Assembly (NCBI RefSeq): GCF_036059255.1
Contig: NZ_CP107947.1
Location: forward strand, 1,984,001-2,048,000
Direction of reading: 5' to 3'
Origin: Micromonospora sp. NBC_00389
GTDB lineage: Bacteria > Actinomycetota > Actinomycetes > Mycobacteriales > Micromonosporaceae
Length of the DNA stretch: 64,000 nt
The translations under genes and the position numbers were made by a program. How positions within the stretch are numbered: the first letter of the stretch is position 1; the number at the start of each line of letters is the position of its first letter. Below are positions 51,589-61,898 of this stretch, in pieces. Under the pieces are notes generated by a model. The model ran no database searches. It saw only the letters and a list, made by a program, of their open reading frames with translations, and was not told the DNA's origin.

Positions 51589-52098
51589 GTGGGAGTCGGA
51601 CGTGCGCTGATGCTGGCCCTGGCGTTCCTCGCCGTGGCCAGTCTGCCGGCGGCCTTCGCCCTGCTCTTCTGCGCCGACGAGATCCTGGACCGGGTGGTCT
51701 GCGGCTGGTCCGAGTGGCGTGAGCGCCGGCGGGAGCGACGAACCATCGCCCGTCTCGACCGTGCCATCGAAGCCGACGCACTGACCCGGGACATCGACCT
51801 CAGCGAGTTCGACCGGATCGACCGACGCCCTCTCGAACAACTCGCCGCCGACCTGCGCCGCCTCGGCGGCCAACGGCTCGGCGGGACCGGCCGGTCGATG
51901 GTGTGGCACGGCGCGGTGCTCCAGGCGTACGACGACCGGCTCCGGCTGGCCTGCCGCGCCCTTGGCATCACCGAACATCTCGCCGAGTTGACCGGCGTCG
52001 ACCAGGAGATCGAGCGGGTCCGGGTGGAGGGCGTGTTGCACGCCGCCGGGCTGGCCCTGCCGGCGGCCCGGGCCGGGCACCGGCAACGGCACCGCTGA
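51589..52098 (+). CDS. Conserved protein with N-terminal membrane helix
   Basis: The product is 169 residues from GTG 51589. One hydrophobic segment (about residues 6-30, LMLALAFLAVASLPAAFALL) is followed by an arginine-rich linker (WSEWRERRRERRTIARLDRA) and a helical C-terminal part ending in ARAGHRQRHR. No domain is recognised. It lies directly before thpR with 12 bases between, probably in one operon. Confidence 0.65.
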   Translation: MGVGRALMLALAFLAVASLPAAFALLFCADEILDRVVCGWSEWRERRRERRTIARLDRAIEADALTRDIDLSEFDRIDRRPLEQLAADLRRLGGQRLGGTGRSMVWHGAVLQAYDDRLRLACRALGITEHLAELTGVDQEIERVRVEGVLHAAGLALPAARAGHRQRHR

Positions 52099-52110
52099 GA
52101 GGCCCGACGG

Positions 52111-52689
52111 TTGCGGCTCTTCGTGGCGGTCTGCCCGCCCCTTGAGGCCCTTACCCACCTCGGCGCAGAGGTCGCCCGACTGCGGATCGGCGCGGCGGCC
52201 GCCGCCGGCACCAACGTCCGGCTCGCTGACCCGCCCGAACTGCACCTCACCCTGGCCTTCCTTGGTGAGGTCGAGACGGCCCGGCTGGTCGAGGTGGAGA
52301 GCGCGCTCGGGCTGGCCGCCGAGTGGTTCCGCGACGGTCGGGACGCCTCGCCCCGACTGAGCCTCGGCGGTGGCGGCCGGTTCGGCCAGGGTCGGTCCAC
52401 CGTGCTCTGGGTGGACCTCCAGGGCGACGTCGAGTCGCTGCACGCACTGGCCCGGCTCATCCGGTCCCGGCTACGGCACGCCCGGCTGCCGTACGACGAC
52501 AAGCCGTACCGCCCGCACCTGACCGTCGCCCGGCCCGGCGACCGGGTGGACCCGGCCGACATCGAGGCCGACCAGGCCACCCTGGACGGCTACCAGGGGC
52601 CGCCGTGGCCGGCGACCGAGCTGCTGCTGGTACGCAGCCACCTCGGCCCCGGGCCACGCTACGACCGCCTCGCCGCCTGGCCGCTCTGA
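52111..52689 (+). CDS. thpR: RNA 2',3'-cyclic phosphodiesterase
   Basis: The product is 192 residues from TTG 52111 (LRLFVAVCPP). The two HxTx motifs of the 2H phosphoesterase superfamily are ELHLTLAFLGEV (about residue 46) and YRPHLTVARPGDRV (about 138). ThpR (LigT) opens 2',3'-cyclic phosphates at RNA ends and can ligate tRNA halves in vitro. It converges on the aldo/keto reductase, with 22 bases between. Confidence 0.92.
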   Translation: MRLFVAVCPPLEALTHLGAEVARLRIGAAAAAGTNVRLADPPELHLTLAFLGEVETARLVEVESALGLAAEWFRDGRDASPRLSLGGGGRFGQGRSTVLWVDLQGDVESLHALARLIRSRLRHARLPYDDKPYRPHLTVARPGDRVDPADIEADQATLDGYQGPPWPATELLLVRSHLGPGPRYDRLAAWPL

Positions 52690-52711
52690 CTCAGCCCACG
52701 GTGACGGATGA

Positions 52712-53698
52712 TCACCAGGCCCACGCCTCCGGGCCGGGGCCGCCCTTGCCGACCGGCGGGAACAGCTCGTCCAGCCGACCCAGCGTCGCCTCGTCGAACG
52801 TGACCTCCAGCGCGCCGAGCGACCGGTCCAACTGCTCGGTGGTGCGCGGGCCGATGATCGGTGCGGTCACCCCCGGCCGACTCAGCAGCCAGCCGAGCGC
52901 CACGTCGGCCGGGTCGTGGCCGAGATCGGCGCAGAGCTTCTCGTACGCCTCGATGGTCGGCCGGTGCTCAACCAGCGAGTCGGCCGCGCGGCCGCTGGTG
53001 CCGCGCGCGGCAACGCCCTCGGCCATCTTGCGCAGCACCCCGGCGAGCAGCCCACCGTGCAGCGGCGACCAGGGGATGATGCCCAGGCCGTGGTGCTGCG
53101 CGGCCGGTACCACCTCCAACTCGACGTGTCGGGTGAGCAGGTTGTAGATGCACTGTTCGGAGACGAGCCCGAGGAAGTTGCGCCGGCCGGCGGCTTCCTG
53201 CGCCACTGAGATGTGCCAACCGGCGAAGTTGGACGACCCGACGTAGAGCACCTTGCCCTGCGCCACGAGCGTCTCCATTGCCTGCCAGATCTCCTCCCAT
53301 GGCGTGCTCCGGGAGATGTGGTGCATCTGGTAGAGGTCGATGGTGTCGGTCTGCAACCGGCGCAGCGAGTCCTCACAGGCCCGGATGATGTGCCGGGCGG
53401 AGAGGCCCTGCTCGTTGGGCCAGGTGCCCATCTTGCCGTAGACCTTGGTGGCCAGGACGACCTTCTCCCGCCGGCCGCCGCCCTGGGCGAACCAGCGGCC
53501 GATGATCTGCTCGGTGATCCCCTCCCCGGTCTGCCAGCCGTAGACGTTGGCGGTGTCGAAGAAGTTGATCCCGTGCTCCAGCGCGCGATCCATGATCGCG
53601 AAGCTGTCCGGCTCGCTCGTCTGCGGCCCGAAGTTCATCGTTCCCAGGCAGAGCCGACTGACCGAGAGGCCGGTGCGGCCCAGATTCGTGTACTCCAT
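52712..53698 (-). CDS. Aldo/keto reductase
   Basis: The product is 328 residues from ATG 53698 (MEYTNLGRTGLSVSRLCLG). All four catalytic residues are present: the Asp and Tyr of FFDTANVYGWQTGEG, the Lys in VVLATKVYGKMG, and the His in DLYQMHHISRSTPW. The layout matches the YghZ-like or oxidoreductase group of the family (GWLLSRPGVTAPIIGPRT). It reduces carbonyls with NADPH. Unlike the frameshifted relative at 13056, this one is intact. Confidence 0.93.
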   Translation of the reverse strand: MEYTNLGRTGLSVSRLCLGTMNFGPQTSEPDSFAIMDRALEHGINFFDTANVYGWQTGEGITEQIIGRWFAQGGGRREKVVLATKVYGKMGTWPNEQGLSARHIIRACEDSLRRLQTDTIDLYQMHHISRSTPWEEIWQAMETLVAQGKVLYVGSSNFAGWHISVAQEAAGRRNFLGLVSEQCIYNLLTRHVELEVVPAAQHHGLGIIPWSPLHGGLLAGVLRKMAEGVAARGTSGRAADSLVEHRPTIEAYEKLCADLGHDPADVALGWLLSRPGVTAPIIGPRTTEQLDRSLGALEVTFDEATLGRLDELFPPVGKGGPGPEAWAW

Positions 53699-53776
53699 GA
53701 AGCCCACACTGCCACGGGGGCACTTCGAGTGCCTCGCGCCGACGGGTGGCGAACCGCCACCCGTCAACGCGAAGCG

Positions 53777-54853
53777 TCAGGAGGACTCGCGGGCGGCCGG
53801 ACCGCTGCCGAAGAGCACGTCGTCCCAGCTCGGCAGCCGCTTGCGCGGCTTGCCGTTGGCGTCGGTGGACTCGCCACCGGCCGCCGCCGCGCCAGTCCGG
53901 CGGGGCCGCAGCACCGCCAGCGACGGCACGGCCGGCACCTCCTTGGGCGCGTCCGAGTCGTCGTCGAAGGCCGACCCCTGGCCGCCGCCGAGCAGTGCCG
54001 CGGCACCACCGCCGACCGGCCGCTGCCGGGGTGCGTCCGAGCCGGCAAGGGCGGCCGGGGTACGCGGCTCCAGGCCGCGGCCCGACGAGGCGCCGAGCGG
54101 GCGGTCCAGCGAGGCGAGCAGCGCGTCCCGCCCGGCCCGGATCGGGTCCCGGCCGGTGCGCGGGTGCTCGGACGCCGCCGGCAGCCCGTGCCCGCCGCGA
54201 CTCGGCTCACCGCGCGACGGACCGGGCAGGGAGTGCCCGCCCCGCTCCGGCGCCGGCTCCTGGCCGAGGATCGGCGTGGGTCGCTCGGCGCACAGGTACT
54301 GCGCCATGTCGTCGTGCGGGGTGACCGCCTGCCGGGTCTTGTCGAGATCCCAGATCGCCTGTGCGGTGGCCTTGCCGGACGGCCAGGTGGCGATGATCCG
54401 CCAGGTGCCGTCGTCGCGCCGGTACGCGTCCCAGGAGATCTTCTCGGTGTCGATGCCGTGCTGGCTCAGCCGGCCGTTGACCACCTCGGCGAGCGGGGTG
54501 GGCTTCTCCGCGCCCTTGAGCCGGGTGCGGCGGGCGTGCTGGGCGAGCATCGCCCGCTCCTGGAGCACCGGGCCGGCGTAGCGCAGCACCCGGTCGACCG
54601 GCACCCCGGCGATCCGGGCGACGTCCTCGGCGGACTCACCGGAGCGGATGCGGGCCTGGATGTCCCGAGGGGACAGTGAGGGGATCGGGTCGGCAGCCGT
54701 CGGTGCCGCCGCGAGCGGCGGGGCACCCGGCTCGGCGTGCATCGCGCCGGCGATCCGCTCGTCGATCGGCAGGGCGAGCAGCCGCCCGACCTCGTCGGCG
54801 AGAACCAGGGCATGGCCGTCCTCGGAGAGGGCGACGAAGCGTACTGGGCGCAT
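53777..54853 (-). CDS. sepH: Septation protein SepH
   Basis: The product is 358 residues from ATG 54853 with GGAGG eight bases upstream. The N-terminal DUF3071 domain (about residues 1-165) contains the helix-turn-helix IQARIRSGESAEDVARIAGV with PVDRVLRYAGPVL. A long disordered linker follows, then the conserved C-terminal end KRLPSWDDVLFG. In Streptomyces SepH binds FtsZ, promotes its assembly and is needed for regular septa. It is a good taxonomic marker for actinobacteria. Confidence 0.95.
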   Translation of the reverse strand: MRPVRFVALSEDGHALVLADEVGRLLALPIDERIAGAMHAEPGAPPLAAAPTAADPIPSLSPRDIQARIRSGESAEDVARIAGVPVDRVLRYAGPVLQERAMLAQHARRTRLKGAEKPTPLAEVVNGRLSQHGIDTEKISWDAYRRDDGTWRIIATWPSGKATAQAIWDLDKTRQAVTPHDDMAQYLCAERPTPILGQEPAPERGGHSLPGPSRGEPSRGGHGLPAASEHPRTGRDPIRAGRDALLASLDRPLGASSGRGLEPRTPAALAGSDAPRQRPVGGGAAALLGGGQGSAFDDDSDAPKEVPAVPSLAVLRPRRTGAAAAGGESTDANGKPRKRLPSWDDVLFGSGPAARESS

Positions 54854-55038
54854 AGCGTTGCCTCCGTCCCGCTTCGCTGGCCGCACGCCACGAGTCGGCC
54901 ACCCAGGCGTCTCGGACCACCGTACGCGCATCTGTCTCGGGGTGGGGGAAGCGACACCCCGCATGTCGCGACTGAGCTGCAACGATGATCACGGTCGGTG
55001 TCCGCCGGGGCCCCGACGAACACCGTCCGTGACGATCC

Positions 55039-56283
<1,245 letters not shown>

Positions 56284-56382
56284 TCATCCTCGCACCCTGA
56301 CCCGCGCGGGGCAGGCGGGGTCCCGAGGGACGGCCTGAGTCCTTCGCCACACCCGGCGCCGACCGCTCGGACGGCGGTTGGG

Positions 56383-56424
56383 AAGGGCCCCCCTCTACGT
56401 CCGCCGTAGAGGAGGGGCCCTTTC
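56383..56424. terminator. Terminator after citrate synthase
   Basis: AAGGGCCCCCCTCTAC on one side and GTAGAGGAGGGGCCCTTT on the other form a stem of about 16 bases with one bulged base. It lies just past the stop of the citrate synthase gene on the minus strand. Confidence 0.8.
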
Positions 56425-56431
56425 TTACCGC

Positions 56432-57538
56432 TCAGACGCCGTGCGGGATGGCGCTCCAGCCTTCGACCTCGCTGGGCTTGCGGGTGTTCGGGCCGATGTA
56501 CCGGGCGGACGGACGGACCAGCCGCTGCAGGCGCTTCTGCTCCAGGATGTGCGCGCTCCAGCCGCCCATCCGGGCGCAGGTGAACATCGAGGTGAACATG
56601 TGCGCCGGCACCTCGGCGAAGTCCAGGACCACGGCCGACCAGAACTCGACGTTGGTGGCCAGCACCCGGTCCGGGCGGCGGGCCTGCAACTCGGCCAGGG
56701 CCGCCTTCTCCAGCGCCTCGGCGATCTCGAAGCGCGGCGCGCCCAGCTCCTTGGCGGTGCGCCGGAGCACTCGGGCGCGCGGGTCCTCGGCCCGGTAGAC
56801 CCGGTGGCCGAAGCCCATCAGCCGCTCGCCGCGGTCCAGCACGCCCTTGACGTAGCCCTCCGCGTCACCGCTGCGCTCCACCGCCTCCAGCATGCTGAGC
56901 ACCCGGGACGGGGCCCCGCCGTGCAGCGGGCCGGAGAGGGCGCCGATGCCGGAGGAGATGCAGGCCGCCGCGTCCGCCCCGGTGGAGGCGACGATGCGGG
57001 CGGTGAAGGTGGAGGCGTTCAGGCCGTGCTCGGCGGCCGAGATGAAGTACGCGTCAACGGCCTTGACGTGCCGCGGGTCGGGCTCGCCCCGCCAGCGCTT
57101 CATGAACCGCTCGACGATGGTCTGTGCCTTGTCGATCTCCTTCTGCGGCACCGCCGGCAGGCCGAGGCCCCGGGCGGACTGGGCGACGAAGGAGAGCGCG
57201 GTCACCGAGACCCGGGCGAGGTCCTCGCGGGCCTGCTCGTCGGAGATGTCCAGCAGCTGGTTGAGCCCCCAGTACGGGGCCAGCATGGCGACCGCGGACT
57301 GCACGTCGACGCGGATGTCGCCGGAGTGCACCGGCACCGGGAACGGCTCCGCCGGCGGCAGGCCCGGCCCGAACCGGCCGTCGACCAGCAGCGCCCAGAC
57401 GTTGCCGAACGAGACCTGGCCGATCAGATCCTCGATGTCGACCCCGCGATAGCGCAGCGCGCCACCCTCACGGTCCGGTTCGGCGATCTCGGTCTCGAAG
57501 GCGACTACGCCCTCCAGCCCGGGTTTGAAATCGGCCAT
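56432..57538 (-). CDS. Citrate synthase 2
   Basis: The product is 368 residues from ATG 57538 (MADFKPGLEGVVAFETEIAE). The catalytic histidines are in GALSGPLHGGAPSRVLSMLE and MGFGHRVYRAEDPRA, and the aspartate lies in NVEFWSAVVLD. It makes citrate from oxaloacetate and acetyl-CoA. The length and the start FETEIAEPD.EGG.L match the actinobacterial 'citrate synthase 2' group (citA of mycobacteria). It is divergent from pdxH across 250 bases. Confidence 0.94.
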   Translation of the reverse strand: MADFKPGLEGVVAFETEIAEPDREGGALRYRGVDIEDLIGQVSFGNVWALLVDGRFGPGLPPAEPFPVPVHSGDIRVDVQSAVAMLAPYWGLNQLLDISDEQAREDLARVSVTALSFVAQSARGLGLPAVPQKEIDKAQTIVERFMKRWRGEPDPRHVKAVDAYFISAAEHGLNASTFTARIVASTGADAAACISSGIGALSGPLHGGAPSRVLSMLEAVERSGDAEGYVKGVLDRGERLMGFGHRVYRAEDPRARVLRRTAKELGAPRFEIAEALEKAALAELQARRPDRVLATNVEFWSAVVLDFAEVPAHMFTSMFTCARMGGWSAHILEQKRLQRLVRPSARYIGPNTRKPSEVEGWSAIPHGV

Positions 57539-57788
57539 GTCGCTCTCCTGGATCTGGTCGGTGCGCCCGATCAGCTCATCCGGCCCGGTCGGCCGAGCGC
57601 CTTAGGCGACCCTCAGGGATGTGTTCGGAACATCTTGCCTGGTGAGTAACCGGATACGCGACCCGCTGCGACTGTGCTGCACATGACATCCCCGGACGCG
57701 CATTCTCCGCGCCGCTCAGTGAGACTGGGCGGTGCGGGCTGGCCAGCGCGGGAGGGCGCCGACCAGGCCGCCGAGAAGGAGTGGGGAC
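57539..57788. promoter_or_regulatory. Divergent promoter region of citrate synthase and pdxH
   Basis: These 250 bases separate two divergent housekeeping genes and must hold both promoters. I see no strong palindrome or riboswitch-like structure; the only clear element is the GAAGGAG site (57776-57782) before pdxH. Confidence 0.4.
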
Positions 57789-58493
57789 GTGACGGGCGAC
57801 ACACCCGCCCCGGCCGCGATGCGTAACGAGTACGCCGCGGACCTGGGCCTGACCGAAGCTGACCTGGCCGCCGACTGGCACACCCAGTTCGACCGCTGGT
57901 TCGCCGACGCGGTGGCCTTCGGGCTACCCGAACCGAACGCGATGGTGGTCGGCACCGCCGACGCCGCCGGCCGGCCGAGCGGGCGGACCGTACTGCTCAA
58001 GGGGTACGACCCGGACGGCTTCGTCTTCTTCACCAACCACCTCTCCCGCAAGGGCGTCGAGGCGTCGGCCAACCCGTACGCCAGCCTGGTCTTCCCGTGG
58101 TTCCCGATGCAGCGTCAGGTGCTGGTCACCGGGCGGATCGCGCCGGTCGACCGGGCGGCGGTCGAGTCGTACTTCGCCAGCCGCCCGCGCGCCTCCCAGT
58201 TGGGCGCCTGGGCCAGCCCGCAGTCCCAGGTGGTGCCGGACCGGGCCGCGCTGGAGGAGCGCTACCGCGCGGCGGCCGAGCGGTTCGCCGACGAGGCCGT
58301 CATCCCGACCCCGCCGCACTGGGGTGGGTTGCGGGTCCGGCCCGAGTCGGTGGAGTTCTGGCAGGGCCGGGCCGGCCGGTTGCACGACCGGCTCCGCTTC
58401 CGCCGCACTGACGACGGCCCACCCGGCGACGGTCCGCCCGACGGCCCCCGCACCGAGGGCGAGAGCTGGACCGTCGAGCGGTTGGCGCCGTGA
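57789..58493 (+). CDS. pdxH: Pyridoxamine 5'-phosphate oxidase
   Basis: The product is 234 residues from GTG 57789 with GAAGGAG upstream. The FMN-binding segment RTVLLKGYDPDGFVFFTNHL (about residue 64), the helix PFPWF-like VFPWFPMQRQVLVTGR, ASPQSQVV, and the C-terminal PESVEFWQGRAGRLHDRLRF match PdxH. The acidic tail after this (DDGPPGDGPPDGPR) is longer than usual by about 25 residues. It makes pyridoxal phosphate from PNP or PMP with oxygen. It overlaps the MFS gene by four bases. Confidence 0.95.
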   Translation: MTGDTPAPAAMRNEYAADLGLTEADLAADWHTQFDRWFADAVAFGLPEPNAMVVGTADAAGRPSGRTVLLKGYDPDGFVFFTNHLSRKGVEASANPYASLVFPWFPMQRQVLVTGRIAPVDRAAVESYFASRPRASQLGAWASPQSQVVPDRAALEERYRAAAERFADEAVIPTPPHWGGLRVRPESVEFWQGRAGRLHDRLRFRRTDDGPPGDGPPDGPRTEGESWTVERLAP

Positions 58494-59788
58494 CGGGGGT
58501 GCAGGAGGCCCGGCCGCGCGGAGCGCGCCGCTGGGCGATCGACGTACGTCCGCTTCGCGTGCCGGCGTACCGGCGGCTCTGGCTCGGCAACACCGTGGCC
58601 ATGTTCGGCTTCCAGTTCACGGCCGTCGCGGTGCCGGTGGAGATGTACGCGCTGACCAGGGACTCGTTCTGGGTCGGCCTGCTCGGCGTGGCGGCCTTCG
58701 TACCGCTGCTGGTCTTCGGTCTCTGGGGTGGCGCGGTCGCCGACGCCCGCGACCGCCGGGTGGTGCTGCTCGGCGGGTCGGTCCTGCTCTGGGCGTCCAC
58801 TATCGGTCTGCTGGTCCAGGCGCTGCTGGACGTGGGCAGCCCGGTGCTACTGCTGGCGTTGATGGCGGTGCAGTCGGTGGCGTTCGCGATCAGCTCACCG
58901 GCCCGCAGCGCCATGTTGCCCCGGCTGGTGCCGGCGGATCTGGTGCCGGCCGCCAGCACCCTGAACTACACCACCTTCACCGCCGCCTCGGTGGCCGGCC
59001 CGCTCGCCGCCGGCCTGATCCTCGCCGCCTCGCCGGACACCGCGGTGGTCCTGCCGATCGCGTACGGGGTGGACGCGCTGCTGTTCACCGCGATGCTCTG
59101 GGCCGCGCTGCGCCTGCCCTCACTGCCCCCCGAGCCGACCGACGACGGCGAGCCCCGCCGCGCCGGGCTGGCCAGCGTGATCGACGGGTTCCGCTACCTG
59201 GCCACCACGCCCGTGCTGCTGCTCTCCTTCGGGGTGGACCTGATCGCCATGATCCTGGCCATGCCGCGGGCGCTCTTCCCGGAGATCGCCCACGAGCGGT
59301 TCGGCGGCGGTGGCGCGGTCGGCCTGCTCTACGCCGCCATCGCCATCGGATCGATGATCGGTGGGCTCACCTCCGGCTGGATCGGTCGGCTCCGCCGGCA
59401 GGGGCTCGGCCTGGTGGTCGCGGTGGTCGCCTGGGGGCTCGCGATCGCCGCGGCCGGGCTGGCCCACCAGCTCTGGCTTATGGTCCTGCTGCTCGCCGTG
59501 GCCGGTGCCGCCGACCTGGTCAGCGCGGTGCTGCGCCAGTCCATGCTGCTCGTGTACGCGCCGGACCGGATGCGCGGCCGACTCCAGGGCGTCAACACGG
59601 TGGTGGTGGCCGGTGGTCCGCGCCTGGGTGACCTGCGGGCCGGCACCATGGCCGCCGGGTTCGGTGGCGGGGTGGCCTGGGTGGCCGGCGGGCTCGCCTC
59701 GGCGGTGCTCGTGGTGGTGCTCGCGGCCGCCTTCCCGGCGCTGCTGCGCTACCGGGCCGCTACGGCGTCGAGCGGCGACCGGACGTGA
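58490..59788 (+). CDS. MFS exporter (EntS-like)
   Basis: The product is 432 residues from GTG 58490, overlapping the pdxH stop (GTGA). Twelve membrane segments; RVPAYRRLWLGNTVAMFGFQ at the start and motif A (WGGAVADARDRRVVLLGG) as in the exporter at 50158. The family exports siderophores or drugs. It may be in one transcript with pdxH and the aldose epimerase, 18 bases further. Confidence 0.9.
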   Translation: MTGVQEARPRGARRWAIDVRPLRVPAYRRLWLGNTVAMFGFQFTAVAVPVEMYALTRDSFWVGLLGVAAFVPLLVFGLWGGAVADARDRRVVLLGGSVLLWASTIGLLVQALLDVGSPVLLLALMAVQSVAFAISSPARSAMLPRLVPADLVPAASTLNYTTFTAASVAGPLAAGLILAASPDTAVVLPIAYGVDALLFTAMLWAALRLPSLPPEPTDDGEPRRAGLASVIDGFRYLATTPVLLLSFGVDLIAMILAMPRALFPEIAHERFGGGGAVGLLYAAIAIGSMIGGLTSGWIGRLRRQGLGLVVAVVAWGLAIAAAGLAHQLWLMVLLLAVAGAADLVSAVLRQSMLLVYAPDRMRGRLQGVNTVVVAGGPRLGDLRAGTMAAGFGGGVAWVAGGLASAVLVVVLAAAFPALLRYRAATASSGDRT

Positions 59789-59806
59789 CCGGTTAGGGTC
59801 GCCGGC

Positions 59807-60736
59807 ATGGAAAGCCCCGATCGGCGTCCGTTCTCCGGCGCTCAGTGGACCATCTCCGCGGCCGGCCACGAGGCCGTCATCGTGGAGGTCGGCGGCGGGT
59901 TGCGGACGTACCGGCATGACGGTGTCGACCTGGTCGACGGGTACCAGGTCGACGAGGTCTGCCCCGGCTGCGCCGGGCAGGTGCTGGCCCCCTGGCCGAA
60001 CCGGATCCGGGATGGTCGCTACCCGTTCGGGGATCGGACCCACCAACTCCCGCTGACCGAGCCGGAGCGGCACGTGGCCATCCACGGGCTGGTCAACTGG
60101 GTGCCGTGGCGGCTGCTGGAGCAGTCGGCGGACGCGGTGACGGTCGGCTACGACCTGCCGCCGCAGCCCGGCTACCCGTGGCCGCTGCGGCTGCGCAGCC
60201 GGTGGAGCGTCGGCGCGGACGGACTGCGCGCCGAGCACGAGGTGACCAACACCGGTGGTGAGCTGGCGCCGTTCGGCTTCTCCGTGCACCCGTACCTGCA
60301 GCTGCCGGGCGTCGCGGTGGACGACCTGGTCATGCGGCTGCCGACCCGTACCCGGCTGCTGGTGGACGGGCGGCTGCTGCCGGTCGGGGCGACCCCGGTG
60401 GCCGGCACCGAGTTCGATTGGACCAGCCCGCGCCGGATCGGCGCTGCCCGACTGGATCTCTGCTTCGGTCAGGTGATCCCCGACGCCGACGGCGGTTCGT
60501 CGGTGAGCCTGGCGGCCCCGGACGGCTCGGCCGGGGTGAGCATCTGGGCGGACCAGGAGTTCGGCTGGTGGCAGGTGTTCACCGGGGATGCTCTCACGGG
60601 CGTTCGGCACCGCCGCTCGGTGGCGATCGAGCCGATGACCTGCCCGCCGGACGCGTTCCGCTCCGGCAAGGACCTGCTCACGCTCAAGCCCGGCACGACC
60701 TGGCGGGGCGCCTGGGGCATCCGGCCCGGGGCCTGA
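59807..60736 (+). CDS. Aldose 1-epimerase family protein
   Basis: The product is 309 residues from ATG 59807. The galactose-mutarotase-like beta fold shows VLAPWPNRIRDGRYPFGD, then the catalytic histidine in HVAIHGLVNWVPW, and FGFSVHPYLQLPG. The catalytic glutamate is likely in SVAIEPMTCPPDAF. Such enzymes interconvert anomers of sugars; specificity is unknown. It may be co-transcribed with the MFS gene. Confidence 0.9.
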   Translation: MESPDRRPFSGAQWTISAAGHEAVIVEVGGGLRTYRHDGVDLVDGYQVDEVCPGCAGQVLAPWPNRIRDGRYPFGDRTHQLPLTEPERHVAIHGLVNWVPWRLLEQSADAVTVGYDLPPQPGYPWPLRLRSRWSVGADGLRAEHEVTNTGGELAPFGFSVHPYLQLPGVAVDDLVMRLPTRTRLLVDGRLLPVGATPVAGTEFDWTSPRRIGAARLDLCFGQVIPDADGGSSVSLAAPDGSAGVSIWADQEFGWWQVFTGDALTGVRHRRSVAIEPMTCPPDAFRSGKDLLTLKPGTTWRGAWGIRPGA

Positions 60737-60758
60737 CCGAGCCGACGGGGGGAGCGGA

Positions 60759-61361
60759 ATGGAGTTCGCCGAGGTCGTCCGGCGCCGGCGGATGGTGCGC
60801 AACTACGACCCGGACCGCCCAGTCCCGCCCGACGTGGTCGACCGGCTGCTCGACCACGCGGTCCGCGCCCCGTCGGCCGGGTTCGCCCAGGGCTGGGGCT
60901 TCTTGGTGCTGGAGGAGGCGGCCGACCGGGAGCGGTTCTGGGCGGCCACCACGCCCGACACCGGCGGGCGGGAGCGCTGGTTGGCCGGGATGCGCCGGGC
61001 GCCGCTGATCGTGGTGCCGCACGCCAACGAGTCGGCCTACCTGCAGCGGTACGCGGAGCCGGACAAGGGCTGGACGGACCGGTCCACCGACCGCTGGCCG
61101 GTGCCCTACTGGTACGTGGACAGCGGCTTCGCCGCGCTGCTGATGCTGCTCACCGCGGTGGACGAGGGTCTGGGGGCGTGTTTCTTCGGCATCCCGCCGC
61201 AACGGCTGCCCGCCTACCGCGACGCCTTCGGGGTGCCGACGGAGTACCAACCCATCGGTGCCGTCACAATCGGTTACCGAGCACCCGACCATCGGTCACC
61301 ATCGTTGCGCCGTGGGCGTCGTCCGGTGAACGAGGTGGTGCGGCGCGGCCGGTGGAGTTGA
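60759..61361 (+). CDS. Nitroreductase-family protein
   Basis: The product is 200 residues from ATG 60759 with GGGGGAG upstream. FMN-binding signature RRRRMVRNYDPDRPVPPDVV, then RAPSAGFAQGWGFLVLEE and GLGACFFGIPPQRLP match nitroreductases, FMN-dependent enzymes that reduce nitro compounds, quinones or other substrates with NAD(P)H. It is followed by about 190 bases without a gene. Confidence 0.92.
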   Translation: MEFAEVVRRRRMVRNYDPDRPVPPDVVDRLLDHAVRAPSAGFAQGWGFLVLEEAADRERFWAATTPDTGGRERWLAGMRRAPLIVVPHANESAYLQRYAEPDKGWTDRSTDRWPVPYWYVDSGFAALLMLLTAVDEGLGACFFGIPPQRLPAYRDAFGVPTEYQPIGAVTIGYRAPDHRSPSLRRGRRPVNEVVRRGRWS

Positions 61362-61548
61362 GCGCGGCGTCCCGTTCGTCCTAGTAAGGATCGGACGAGC
61401 GGTAGCGAAACTGACATCAGGGAGCAGAACGCGGTGTGCGCTGGGCGGCTAGGCTGGCACCGTCATCGGTGCCGCGCCGCGCGGTGCTCGCCGCGGCCCG
61501 GCTCGGCGCCGTCGGTCGGCCCGGCCACGGGGAGGGGAGCGTGCCGTC

Positions 61549-61854
61549 GTGATCTTCAGAGCGGTCCGGGACGGGCGTCCCTATCCGGAGCACAACCTGA
61601 CGCTCAAGCAGTGGGCGGAGATTCCGCCGCGACCGCTGCGCCTGGACCAGATGATCACCACCAAGCGTGAGTTGGCGCTCGACAAGCTCCTCGCCGAGGA
61701 CTCCACCTTCTACGGCGACCTGTTTCCGCACGTGGTGCAGTGGAACGGCGGGCTCTACCTGGAGGACGGGCTGCACCGGGCGTTGCGTGCCGCCCTGCAA
61801 CAGCGCAACCAGATCCACGCTCGCGTGCTGGTGCTCTCCGAACCGATCGAGTGA
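61549..61854 (+). CDS. Conserved actinobacterial protein, ParB-like fold possible
   Basis: The product is 101 residues from GTG 61549 with GGGGAGGGGAG upstream. The closing WNGGLYLEDGLHRALRAALQ with RNQIHARVLVL resembles a ParB-type nuclease fold (DG.HR.A). I recall it as a widely kept actinobacterial protein sometimes labelled an antitoxin, but this is not secure. The strong conservation suggests a basic role. It is encoded upstream of an acyl-CoA dehydrogenase with 44 bases between. Confidence 0.65.
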   Translation: MIFRAVRDGRPYPEHNLTLKQWAEIPPRPLRLDQMITTKRELALDKLLAEDSTFYGDLFPHVVQWNGGLYLEDGLHRALRAALQQRNQIHARVLVLSEPIE

Positions 61855-61898
61855 CGCGCCCCCACCCGCTGGCCTGAGTCTTCGTTAAGGTGGCGTCC